A DNA stretch of 7,070 nucleotides from an uncultured Lachnospiraceae bacterium. GTDB taxonomy: Bacteria > Bacillota > Clostridia > Lachnospirales > Lachnospiraceae. The position numbers and the translations under genes were made by a program. Shown here piece by piece: positions 1-6,542 of the stretch. Location: positions 1-7,070 of the forward strand of contig CAJUJM010000004.1 of assembly GCA_910586755.1 (NCBI GenBank), in the 5' to 3' direction. Under the pieces are notes generated by a model. The model was not told where the DNA came from. It did not search any database and was given only the letters and a program-made list of their open reading frames with translations. Each line of letters begins with the position of its first letter. The first letter of the stretch is position 1.

Positions 1-147
1 CTTGCAAAGATGCAGGGACAGTACACCAACAACTATCCTCAGCTTATGGCAGCATCCCTGCTGGCTTGTATTCCTATGATTATTCTGTACCTGATTTTCC
101 AGAGACAGTTTATCGAAGGTATTGCAACCTCCGGCGGAAAGTTATAA
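1..147 (+). CDS. Carbohydrate ABC transporter permease, MalG type, C-terminal end (partial)
   Basis: This is the last 48 codons of an integral membrane subunit of a sugar ABC importer; the reading frame is open from base 1 and ends at TAA 145-147, followed directly by an in-frame TGA. What is visible is a short polar stretch (about residues 4-13), a hydrophobic membrane helix (about residues 15-33, L-M-A-A-S-L-L-A-C-I-P-M-I-I-L-Y-L-I-F) and a tail Q-R-Q-F-I-E-G-I-A-T-S-G-G-K-L. The pattern of an 'LMAA' helix with an internal Pro, then 'Q-x-x-F-(I/V)-x-G', is the standard C-terminus of MalG/MsmG-type permeases, which pair with a MalF-like permease, a lipoprotein binding protein and a shared ATPase. 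The other transporter genes presumably lie upstream, outside the window. Next to an MsmR-like regulator and alpha-galactosidases, an alpha-galactoside substrate is the natural inference. The family is sure; the substrate is not visible in this fragment. Confidence 0.85.
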   Translation, partial: LAKMQGQYTNNYPQLMAASLLACIPMIILYLIFQRQFIEGIATSGGKL

Positions 148-168
148 TGAGCCCAGGAGCAGCCCCTG

Positions 169-1080
169 TTAATCCCGATGCTTTTGACGGTAGCGCTGAG
201 GGCTGACTCCTATGCGCGATTTAAAGATCTTTGAAAAAGTCAGTGGGTTTTCATACCCAACATGACAGGCAATCTCTTTAATAGAGATATCGGTTTCCGA
301 AAGAAGCCTTGCCCCCTCGTCCAACCGGTATTTTACCAGATAATCCTGAGGGGACAGCCCAAGAGATTTCTTAAAAATAGAGGTTAGGTAAGAACGATTG
401 ATTCCGATGTACTGCGCCAGATCATTGATGGTCAGGCGGCTATAATTGTGATGGATGTAATCTACAGCGTGAGCCACATATACTTTGGGGGAATAATCAT
501 GGTGCTCTACAGCTCCATAGGTGCGGGAAATATAGGAGTCAATCAATAAAGCAAGAATGGAAAACAGGATACCGGTACGTTTTAATTCGTTGGCAAACGT
601 TAACTCCGGAGCAGCAAGAAGCTGATCTACCAAGGCGGCGTATTCTTCTGGCCGGAGGATGGAGTCACGAACATATACTCCATCGGGAAATCCTGCTTTT
701 TCCATATATTGAGAAGCTTTATTACCTTCAAAGGTAACCCAGGAATAGACCCAGGGGGTATCGTCATCAGGCCAATAGGAGGTTAGAATATCCGGACGGA
801 CAAGGAAAATCTGCCCTCTGGACAGGTGGATAGGTTCGCCTCCATGGATCTGAAGGAAGCCGCTGCCAGACAGGATAAAGTGGACATGGAAACCGTTTCG
901 GGCTTCCGGACCAAATTTTTTTCCTTTGATACAGTGCTCCTCTCCGCAGCAGGTAAGAACCAGATCATTGGTCTGGCGGTTGACGTGATCCATAACCCGG
1001 TAAGAGGAGGTAACAAAATATCCGGGCCTTTTCTCGCAAATTACCGGTTCAATAGGGGATTGTGGGGGAATGGAAATCAT
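169..1080 (-). CDS. AraC-family transcriptional regulator, MsmR/RafR-like
   Basis: A 303-residue sugar-responsive regulator, full length for the family. The N-terminal half is an AraC-type cupin (about residues 40-120: F-H-V-H-F-I-L-S-G-S-G-F then G-G-E-P-I-H-L-S-R-G-Q and P-W-V-Y-S-W-V-T-F-E-G). Just before it is C45-G-E-E-H-C50 followed by F56-G-P-x-x-R61, a signature I associate with the MsmR/RafR regulators of raffinose/melibiose use. The C-terminal 100 residues carry the two AraC helix-turn-helices (about 218-240 and 266-290), ending in the typical G-V-S-P-Q-R-Y-R. The start is set by AAGGAGG at 1089-1095, 8 nt before ATG 1078-1080. It lies 44 bp downstream of the YesL gene on the same strand, probably co-transcribed, and converges with the permease gene 21 bp away. 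It is probably an activator of the neighbouring alpha-galactosidase operon and perhaps of its own; the inducer is inferred from context only. Confidence 0.93.
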   Translation of the reverse strand: MISIPPQSPIEPVICEKRPGYFVTSSYRVMDHVNRQTNDLVLTCCGEEHCIKGKKFGPEARNGFHVHFILSGSGFLQIHGGEPIHLSRGQIFLVRPDILTSYWPDDDTPWVYSWVTFEGNKASQYMEKAGFPDGVYVRDSILRPEEYAALVDQLLAAPELTFANELKRTGILFSILALLIDSYISRTYGAVEHHDYSPKVYVAHAVDYIHHNYSRLTINDLAQYIGINRSYLTSIFKKSLGLSPQDYLVKYRLDEGARLLSETDISIKEIACHVGYENPLTFSKIFKSRIGVSPQRYRQKHRD

Positions 1081-1088
1081 AAAAAAAA

Positions 1089-1095
1089 CCTCCTT
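1089..1095 (-). promoter_or_regulatory. Ribosome binding site of the araC-type gene, followed by a T8 tract
   Basis: The minus strand reads AAAGGAGG, then exactly eight T residues (1081-1088), then ATG. The Shine-Dalgarno match is near perfect and fixes the start. The spacer is a pure homopolymer, so a slip during transcription or replication would change the SD-to-ATG spacing. Confidence 0.85.
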
Positions 1096-1124
1096 TATGA
1101 ACTTGAAAAATATGTACTTAAGAG

Positions 1125-1796
1125 TTAAAATACGTAAGAATCAGGGGTGGAATCAGAGGCCTTTGCAGCATCCTGGCCGCCTAAATGGGGACGGAACAGC
1201 CGGTAAAAAAACCATGCGTTGAGCCATGCAGTAACAGAAAACCCGCACAGAAGCCAAAACAGGAGATATAATGGAAACATTCGGGCGTCCACCAGGGTAA
1301 AATACATGGGGAGAAACGTGATGGCAGCCACAGCAATTAAATAGCCGATTTTGTGGAAAGCAAAATAAAAAGCGTGGAGCAGCAGGGCCTTTAAGGAGTT
1401 AGAAAAGGCTGCAATTACCGGAAACAGATATAAAAATAATATCACATCCACAAATAAAAGGATCAGGATACTGATGGAAAACAAAAACCCAAAGGGAGAG
1501 GAGCCCTGAGGGAAGAAGCGGTGTTCCAGCCATGCAGTCAAAAGTAGCAAAAGCATCAACAGCCATCCGGCAGTGGCCTGCTTTAAGTTTTGCCGAAAGC
1601 TTCTGAAAAAGAGACGGGTTACGGAAACATCGCCGTCTTTATGAAGCTTTAAAACTGAATAGTAGAGGGCAGTAAGAGATGCTCCTGCGGTGATAACCGG
1701 CAGAGCACAGACCATAAAATACAGATTTAAAAGGACAAAGGAGCTGACCCGGTCTAAAATCCGACCGAGAAAGCTGTCATTGCTAAAAAGATTCAT
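1125..1796 (-). CDS. YesL/DUF624 family integral membrane protein
   Basis: A 223-residue, very hydrophobic protein with about five membrane segments (roughly 19-45, 75-92, 104-129, 150-170, 174-198). The segment L32-P-V-I-T-A-G-A-S-L-T-A-L-Y-Y46 is the hallmark of the YesL (DUF624) family, and a basic loop R61-LFFRSFRQNLK follows, also typical. The biochemical role is unknown. Family members, named after Bacillus subtilis yesL of the rhamnogalacturonan locus, recur beside carbohydrate ABC transporters and AraC regulators, as here. The start is ATG 1794-1796: AAGGAGG lies 8 nt upstream (1805-1811), and the product then begins M-N-L-F-x-x-D-S-F-L-G-R, as relatives do. A longer reading from a TTG at 1821-1823 would place the SD inside the gene and is rejected. 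It is first in a yesL-araC operon driven from the divergent promoter region. Confidence 0.88.
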   Translation of the reverse strand: MNLFSNDSFLGRILDRVSSFVLLNLYFMVCALPVITAGASLTALYYSVLKLHKDGDVSVTRLFFRSFRQNLKQATAGWLLMLLLLLTAWLEHRFFPQGSSPFGFLFSISILILLFVDVILFLYLFPVIAAFSNSLKALLLHAFYFAFHKIGYLIAVAAITFLPMYFTLVDARMFPLYLLFWLLCGFSVTAWLNAWFFYRLFRPHLGGQDAAKASDSTPDSYVF

Positions 1797-1804
1797 GGGG
1801 ATAG

Positions 1805-1811
1805 CCTCCTT
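1805..1811 (-). promoter_or_regulatory. Ribosome binding site deciding the YesL start
   Basis: AAGGAGG on the minus strand sits 8 nt from ATG 1796. It rules out the in-frame TTG at 1823. An AT-only 6-bp stem with a GCAA tetraloop (1812-1827) abuts it in the leader; it is probably too weak to matter on its own. Confidence 0.85.
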
Positions 1812-1843
1812 ATATTTTTGCAAATATTACTGGGGATGGAACT

Positions 1844-1872
1844 ATTATAACGTTTTTTTTACAGGATTTCAA
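1844..1872 (-). promoter_or_regulatory. Promoter for the yesL-araC operon
   Basis: Read on the minus strand, TTGAAA (1867-1872) and TATAAT (1844-1849) are separated by 17 bp, which is a 5/6 and a 6/6 match to the housekeeping consensus at ideal spacing. The predicted start is near 1837, giving a leader of about 41 nt with the SD at its end. The spacer contains a run of eight T/A pairs (1853-1860). The promoter interlocks with the one reading right. Confidence 0.75.
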
Positions 1873-1887
1873 TTCAAATTCTATAAT
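1858..1887 (+). promoter_or_regulatory. Promoter for the alpha-galactosidase operon
   Basis: TTTACA (1858-1863) and TATAAT (1882-1887) are 18 bp apart, a 5/6 and 6/6 match to the housekeeping consensus. The predicted start is near 1894, so the transcript begins after the in-frame ATG at 1891 and leaves a short leader of about 18 nt before ATG 1912. Its -35 box lies within the spacer of the minus-strand promoter, and the minus-strand -35 box lies within its spacer. Confidence 0.72.
1866..1879. promoter_or_regulatory. Possible operator: imperfect 14-bp dyad between the divergent promoters
   Basis: ATTTCAATTCAAAT matches its own reverse complement at 12 of 14 positions. It covers the -35 box of the yesL promoter and lies in the spacer of the galactosidase promoter, so a bound protein could act on both. 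The sequence is AT-rich and chance is a real alternative; AraC proteins usually bind direct repeats. Confidence 0.22.
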
Positions 1888-1899
1888 TATATGGAAGAT

Positions 1900-1906
1900 A
1901 AGAGGT
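1900..1906 (+). promoter_or_regulatory. Ribosome binding site deciding the start of the first alpha-galactosidase
   Basis: AAGAGGT precedes ATG 1912 by 5 nt. The upstream in-frame ATG at 1891 has no SD and falls before the predicted transcription start. The paralogous product begins M-A-I at the aligned position, matching M-G-I here. Confidence 0.7.
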
Positions 1907-1911
1907 ACAAT

Positions 1912-4149
1912 ATGGGCATTGAGTGCAGCAGGAGATTCAGACAATTTCATTTGTATAATGAAGAAATAAGCTATATCATAGGATATACCGGGTCCGGAGA
2001 GCTAATCCAGCTCTACGCAGGCAGGCGTCTGGAAACAGGAAAGTCCTATTTTTACTTGCATGAGGAGGCGGCACGGCCCATGACTCCTTATATTTCGGCG
2101 GAAAATCCCACATACAGCCTGGAAAATACCAGACAGGAATACCCGGCCTTTGGGACAACAGACTTCAGACAGCCGGCTTTTGAGATAATGGGAGAAAACG
2201 GGAGCCGGATCAGTTCCTTCAAATTTAAAGATTACCGGGTGACACCGGGGAAGCCAGGATTAGAAGGGCTCCCGGCAACCTATGTGGAGTCTGAAGAGGA
2301 AGGGGATACTCTGGAGATTTTTTTGGAGGATCCGGTGTGGCAGGTAAAGCTGACCCTTTTGTACACCATTTTCTCTAAGGAAAATGCCGTTGCCAGAAGC
2401 GCCCGGTTCGAGAATCTGGGGGATCAACATCTGTGCCTTGACAGGGCAATGAGTATGAGCCTGGATCTGCCGGATATGGATTACCAATGGATCCAATTTT
2501 CAGGAGCATGGGGCAGAGAACGGGAGGCCCGGGCAAGGTCTCTGGAAATGGGGCTTCAGGCTGTAGAGAGCATGAGGGGACATTCCAGCCATCACCAAAA
2601 TCCTTTTGTAATCCTGAAACGCCCGGCAGCAGACGAATTCCAGGGGGAAGCCTGGGGATTTTCCCTGGTTTACAGCGGAAATTTCCTGGCCCAGGCGGAG
2701 GTGGATACTTATGGCGTTACCCGTATGATGATGGGGATCAATCCCAGAGGCTTTTGCTGGGATTTGGAACCGGGAGAGGTATTCCAGACACCGGAGGCGG
2801 TAATGGTATACAGTCATCAGGGAATGAATGGAATGAGTCAGACCTTTCACAGGCTGTACCGTACCAGGCTGGCCAGAGGACAGTGGCGGGATAAAGTCCG
2901 CCCGGTGCTAATCAACAACTGGGAAGCTACTTATATGGACTTTGATGAGGAGAAAATTTTAAATATTGCCCGAAAAGCCAGAGACCTGGGTGTGGAACTG
3001 ATGGTTTTGGATGACGGATGGTTTGGAGCGCGCAATACAGAGAGAGCAGGATTGGGAGACTGGTTTGTCAATAAGGACAAACTGCCTGACGGAATTGCCG
3101 GGCTGGCAGATAAGATTGAGGCCATGGGAATGAAGTTTGGTCTGTGGTTTGAACCGGAAATGGTAAATGAGGATAGCGATTTATACCGGGCCCATCCGGA
3201 TTGGGTGATTCAGACGCCGGAAAGAAACCGCTCTGTGGGACGTTACCAGATGGTGCTGGACTTTTCCAGGAAAGAAGTGGTAGACTGCATCTATGACCAG
3301 ATGGCGGCTGTGCTGGGAAGCGCTAAGATTTCTTATGTAAAATGGGATATGAACCGTTCTATTACAGAGTGCTATTCTTCGGCTTACCCGGCCTCAAAAC
3401 AAGGGGAAATTTATCACAGATACATTTTGGGAGTTTATGATCTGTATGAACGGCTTACCAGCACATTCCCTCATATATTGTTTGAATCCTGCGCCAGCGG
3501 CGGATCCAGGTTTGACCCGGGAATGCTTTATTATGCGCCTCAGGCCTGGACCAGCGATGACACAGATGCAATTGAGCGTTTAAGAATTCAGTATGGCACT
3601 TCCTACTGCTATCCTGTCAGCAGCATGGGAGCCCATGTTTCGGTCTGCCCCAATCACCAGATTGGCAGGGTGACGCCCCTTTCCACCAGAGCTAACGTGG
3701 CATATTTTGGGGCCTTTGGCTATGAGTTGGATCTTGGCGGCTTAAGTGAAAAAGAGCAGGAAGAGGTTCGGGCTCAGATTGCCTGGGTGAAGGAGAACCG
3801 GGAGCTGATTCAGAAGGGAACTTTTTACCGGATAAAAAGTCCTTTTGATAACTGCCGGGAAGCTGCCTGGATGGTGGTCTCCCAGGACAAAAAGCAGGCA
3901 ATCGTGGGGTATTATAAAATACTTAACGAAATTAATAACCGGTTCAAGAGAATTTATCTAAAAGGATTAGATGAGGGGATTTCCTATCAGATAAACGGCG
4001 GGGAAGAAACCTATTGGGGATCCGAGCTTATGCAGGCAGGACTTATTGTATCTGACAGCTCATCCTGGGAGCTTACTCCCAAAGCCAGAGAAATCGCCCT
4101 GGATTTCAGCTCCAGGATTTATAAGCTGCAGGCTGTGGAATGTGAATAA
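1912..4149 (+). CDS. Alpha-galactosidase, GH36 (first of tandem pair)
   Basis: A 745-residue cytoplasmic glycoside hydrolase (no signal peptide) that removes terminal alpha-galactose from melibiose/raffinose-type sugars with retention. It has the GH36 layout: N-terminal beta-sandwich (about 1-320), catalytic TIM barrel (about 325-650) and a C-terminal beta domain. Visible active-site residues are W337 in N-N-W-E-A-T-Y, D367-D368 in L-D-D-G-W-F-G, W412 in W-F-E-P-E-M, R444, K477 and nucleophile D479 in K-W-D-M-N-R, C527 and G530 in C-A-S-G-G-S-R, and acid/base D549 in S-D-D-T-D. The nucleophile-to-acid spacing of 70 residues equals that of characterised relatives (recalled D482/D552 in Lactobacillus acidophilus MelA). 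It is first in the operon, 65 bp ahead of its paralogue. The N-terminal loop at residues 68-86 departs from the family pattern (S-L-E-N-T-R-Q-E-Y), and the C-terminus runs about 15 residues longer than the paralogue's. The exact substrate is open. Confidence 0.95.
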   Translation: MGIECSRRFRQFHLYNEEISYIIGYTGSGELIQLYAGRRLETGKSYFYLHEEAARPMTPYISAENPTYSLENTRQEYPAFGTTDFRQPAFEIMGENGSRISSFKFKDYRVTPGKPGLEGLPATYVESEEEGDTLEIFLEDPVWQVKLTLLYTIFSKENAVARSARFENLGDQHLCLDRAMSMSLDLPDMDYQWIQFSGAWGREREARARSLEMGLQAVESMRGHSSHHQNPFVILKRPAADEFQGEAWGFSLVYSGNFLAQAEVDTYGVTRMMMGINPRGFCWDLEPGEVFQTPEAVMVYSHQGMNGMSQTFHRLYRTRLARGQWRDKVRPVLINNWEATYMDFDEEKILNIARKARDLGVELMVLDDGWFGARNTERAGLGDWFVNKDKLPDGIAGLADKIEAMGMKFGLWFEPEMVNEDSDLYRAHPDWVIQTPERNRSVGRYQMVLDFSRKEVVDCIYDQMAAVLGSAKISYVKWDMNRSITECYSSAYPASKQGEIYHRYILGVYDLYERLTSTFPHILFESCASGGSRFDPGMLYYAPQAWTSDDTDAIERLRIQYGTSYCYPVSSMGAHVSVCPNHQIGRVTPLSTRANVAYFGAFGYELDLGGLSEKEQEEVRAQIAWVKENRELIQKGTFYRIKSPFDNCREAAWMVVSQDKKQAIVGYYKILNEINNRFKRIYLKGLDEGISYQINGGEETYWGSELMQAGLIVSDSSSWELTPKAREIALDFSSRIYKLQAVECE

Positions 4150-4164
4150 ACAGTTTAGACAGTC

Positions 4165-4180
4165 GGGCAGAAAAATGCCC
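4165..4180 (+). other. Small intercistronic hairpin between the two alpha-galactosidase genes
   Basis: GGGCA (4165-4169) pairs with TGCCC (4176-4180) around a GAAAAA loop, 15 bp after the first stop codon and before the SD of the second gene. There is no T-run after it, so it is not a classical terminator. It could protect the upstream message from 3' exonucleases or uncouple translation, but the stem is only 5 bp. Confidence 0.35.
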
Positions 4181-4214
4181 CGTCACTACATAAAACAAAC
4201 AGGAGCAAGATGTT

Positions 4215-6407
4215 ATGGCAATTGTTTATAATGAGGAAAAAAAGGTTTTTAATTTGGAAACAGAGTATTCCACCTACCAGATGAAAGTAGGAGAATTTGG
4301 ATTTTTGCTGCATCTGTATTATGGAGAAAGGCTGGAAGAGGATTCGGATTTATCCTATTTGATCCAGAGAGCAGACAGAGGATTTTCTGGTAATCCTTAT
4401 GAAGCCAGATATGACAGAACTTTTTCACTGGATTATTTCCCCCAGGAGTATTCCTGTTTTGGAAATGGGGATTATCGGGCAGACAGTATCCAGACGGTAC
4501 ATGCAGATGGAAGCAATGTCACGGATCTCAGATATAAATCCCATAAGATTTATCCCGGAAAATACCGTCTGCCGGGTCTTCCCGCAATGTTCTGGGGGGA
4601 AGAGGAAGGAGACAGTCTGGAGATTACCATGGAGGATCCGGTTACCGGAGTTCAGGTAGTGCTCTATTATGGCGTTTTGGAAAAGGGAGATGTGATCACC
4701 AGAAGCGTCCGGGTAATCAATGGAGGACAGACGCCGGTGGAGCTTAAGAAAGCCATGTCCCTGTGCCTGGATATGAACCATAACCAGTTGGATTTCATTC
4801 ATTTCTATGGGCGTCATACCATGGAACGCCAGATGGAGAGAAGGCCTTTACACCATGGAAAGCAGTCTGTTGGAAGTCTCAGAGGGATATCCAGCCATCA
4901 TCACAATCCTTTTGTGATTCTTTGCGACAGGCAGGCTACAGAGGAACGGGGCGACTCCTATGGCTTGATGTTTTTATACAGCGGCAATTTCCTGGCAGAG
5001 GTAGAGGTGGATCAGATCCATCAGACCAGGGCGGTAATGGGAATCCATCCGGAGCAGTTTTCTTTCCATTTGGAACCGGGAGAGGATTTGGTGCTTCCGG
5101 AGGCAGCCATGATCTATACACATAAAGGACTGTCTACCTTGTCTTTAAAATTACATGACATGATCCGCCAGCATATTATGCGGGGAGAGTGGGTTCATAA
5201 ACGCCGCCCCATTTTGATTAATAACTGGGAAGCTACATATTTTGATTTTACCGGAAAGAAGCTTGTGGATATTGCCAGGGACGCCAGAGAGCTGGGCATT
5301 GAGATGCTGGTTATGGATGATGGCTGGTTTGGCAAGCGGGATTCGGACAACAGCGGTCTGGGCGACTGGGTGGTTAATGAAGAAAAACTGGGCTGTACCT
5401 TAAAAGAGCTGGTGGATCAGGTAAATGGCCTGGGTCTGAAATTCGGTATGTGGTTTGAGCCTGAGATGATCTGTGAGGACAGTAATTTGTACCGTACCCA
5501 CCCGGACTGGATGATGAGGGTACCGGGAAGAGCCGGCAATATAGCCAGGGAGCAGTTTGTTCTGGATTATACCAGAAAAGAGGTTCGGGACTATATTGAG
5601 CAGGCTATGAGCAGAATTTTGGATTCCGCTAATATTGAATATATTAAGTGGGATATGAACCGAAGCATGTGCAACATTTTTTCTGCCGCCTTTCCGGCAG
5701 AACGTCAGGGGGAGATTTCTTACCGGTATGTGCTGGGCCTTTATGACTTGCTGGAGAGGCTCACCTCCAAATATCCACATATCCTGTTTGAGGGATGCAG
5801 CGGCGGGGGCGGACGATTTGACGCAGGAATGCTTTATTACACACCCCAGATCTGGTGCAGTGACGATACAGATGCCATTGAGCGGCTGAAAATACAGTAT
5901 GGCACATCCTTCGGCTACCCAATAGGAGCGGTGGGAAGCCATGTTTCCGCCTGCCCCAACCACCAGACCAGGAGAACTACACCCCTTGAGACAAGAGGAA
6001 CCGTGGCCATGGCCGGAACCTTTGGCTATGAGCTGGACTTAACCAAACTGACCCGGGAGGAAAAGGAGATTGTCCGCCGGCAGGTGGAGGAATATAAAAA
6101 ATACGACCATCTGGTTCACGAGGGCGATTACTACCGGCTCTCTGGTCCCTATGGAAACGACAGGGTTACCTGCTGGCAGTTTATGGATAAGGAGAAGAAA
6201 AACGGCCTGTTCTGTGCGGTATACACCCGCCTTCAGGCAAACCCGGCCCCCTTGATTATTAAGCTGAAGGGGTTGGACAAAAAACGCCGGTATGAGATTA
6301 ACGGCCGGAGTTATTCCGGCGCTGCGTTGATGTACGGCGGGCTTTTGCTTCCGGTGCCTGAAGAAGAATACCAGTCGTTCCGGTTTGAAATAAAATGTAA
6401 CAGTTGA
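4215..6407 (+). CDS. Alpha-galactosidase, GH36 (second of tandem pair)
   Basis: A 730-residue cytoplasmic GH36 enzyme, paralogous to the preceding gene. The proteins align along their length, and by eye about 60% of residues agree in the catalytic barrel. Active-site residues are all present: W338, D368-D369, W413, R445, K478, nucleophile D480 (K-W-D-M-N-R), C528 and G531 in C-S-G-G-G-G-R, and acid/base D550 (S-D-D-T-D). The N-terminal loop keeps the usual F70-S-L-D-x-x-P-Q-E-Y79 and G-D-Y-R88 pattern, so this copy looks the more canonical of the two. AGGAG (4201-4205) lies 9 nt before ATG 4215, and the opening M-A-I-V-Y-N-E-E-x-K-x-F is typical of the family. It is probably co-transcribed from the promoter near 1858-1887, since no strong promoter is evident in the 65-bp gap, and the operon ends at the hairpin after 6463. 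The two enzymes may split substrates by chain length, which the sequence cannot decide. Confidence 0.95.
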   Translation: MAIVYNEEKKVFNLETEYSTYQMKVGEFGFLLHLYYGERLEEDSDLSYLIQRADRGFSGNPYEARYDRTFSLDYFPQEYSCFGNGDYRADSIQTVHADGSNVTDLRYKSHKIYPGKYRLPGLPAMFWGEEEGDSLEITMEDPVTGVQVVLYYGVLEKGDVITRSVRVINGGQTPVELKKAMSLCLDMNHNQLDFIHFYGRHTMERQMERRPLHHGKQSVGSLRGISSHHHNPFVILCDRQATEERGDSYGLMFLYSGNFLAEVEVDQIHQTRAVMGIHPEQFSFHLEPGEDLVLPEAAMIYTHKGLSTLSLKLHDMIRQHIMRGEWVHKRRPILINNWEATYFDFTGKKLVDIARDARELGIEMLVMDDGWFGKRDSDNSGLGDWVVNEEKLGCTLKELVDQVNGLGLKFGMWFEPEMICEDSNLYRTHPDWMMRVPGRAGNIAREQFVLDYTRKEVRDYIEQAMSRILDSANIEYIKWDMNRSMCNIFSAAFPAERQGEISYRYVLGLYDLLERLTSKYPHILFEGCSGGGGRFDAGMLYYTPQIWCSDDTDAIERLKIQYGTSFGYPIGAVGSHVSACPNHQTRRTTPLETRGTVAMAGTFGYELDLTKLTREEKEIVRRQVEEYKKYDHLVHEGDYYRLSGPYGNDRVTCWQFMDKEKKNGLFCAVYTRLQANPAPLIIKLKGLDKKRRYEINGRSYSGAALMYGGLLLPVPEEEYQSFRFEIKCNS

Positions 6408-6450
6408 GACGGCAGGGAATGTGGTACAGAACTTTACGTCAAGCCTGCTT

Positions 6451-6515
6451 GTAAATAAAAAAATGTCGCTGTCCAGAGCTCTTTTGGCTCTTATTGGACA
6501 GCGGCATATTTTATT
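6451..6515. terminator. Bidirectional intrinsic terminator
   Basis: The arm 6463-6474 pairs with 6496-6507 over 12 bp with one G-U, and an inner AGAGC/GCTCT stem (6475-6479 with 6487-6491) follows across a 4-nt bulge (6492-6495), with loop 6480-6486. On the + strand a T-rich tail ATTTTATTT follows. On the minus strand the stem is followed by TTTTTTTATTT (complement of the A-run 6452-6462), a better tract. It should end both the alpha-galactosidase operon and the convergent coiled-coil gene. Confidence 0.85.
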
Positions 6516-6542
6516 TAGGAAAGATTTTTGTTGAAGTACAAT

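Noticed and set aside
1797..1823. N-terminal extension of YesL from a TTG codon
   Set aside because: It would include the AAGGAGG site inside the gene; ATG 1796 has that site at ideal distance.
1818..1848. Alternative plus-strand promoter TTGCAA / TATTAT
   Set aside because: The spacer is 19 bp and both boxes are weaker than those at 1858-1887.
1846..1863. Catabolite response element (CcpA site) around TATAACGTTTTTTTTACA
   Set aside because: The central CG lacks the required spacing to the flanking A and T positions, so the match to the cre consensus is poor.
1690..1911. Upstream extension of the first alpha-galactosidase frame by 74 codons
   Set aside because: It overlaps the YesL gene and crosses the promoter region. 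The SD, the promoter and alignment with the paralogue all place the start at 1912.
2487..2894. 135-codon plus-strand open frame inside the first alpha-galactosidase
   Set aside because: Out-of-frame and rich in Gly, Pro and Arg, as expected of a shadow frame.
4425..4817. 130-codon minus-strand open frame inside the second alpha-galactosidase
   Set aside because: Shadow of the coding strand with no domain and no start signal.
5400..5963. 187-codon open frame on the minus strand inside the second alpha-galactosidase
   Set aside because: It is antisense to the catalytic domain, has no ribosome site or recognisable domain, and is explained by codon bias of the real gene.
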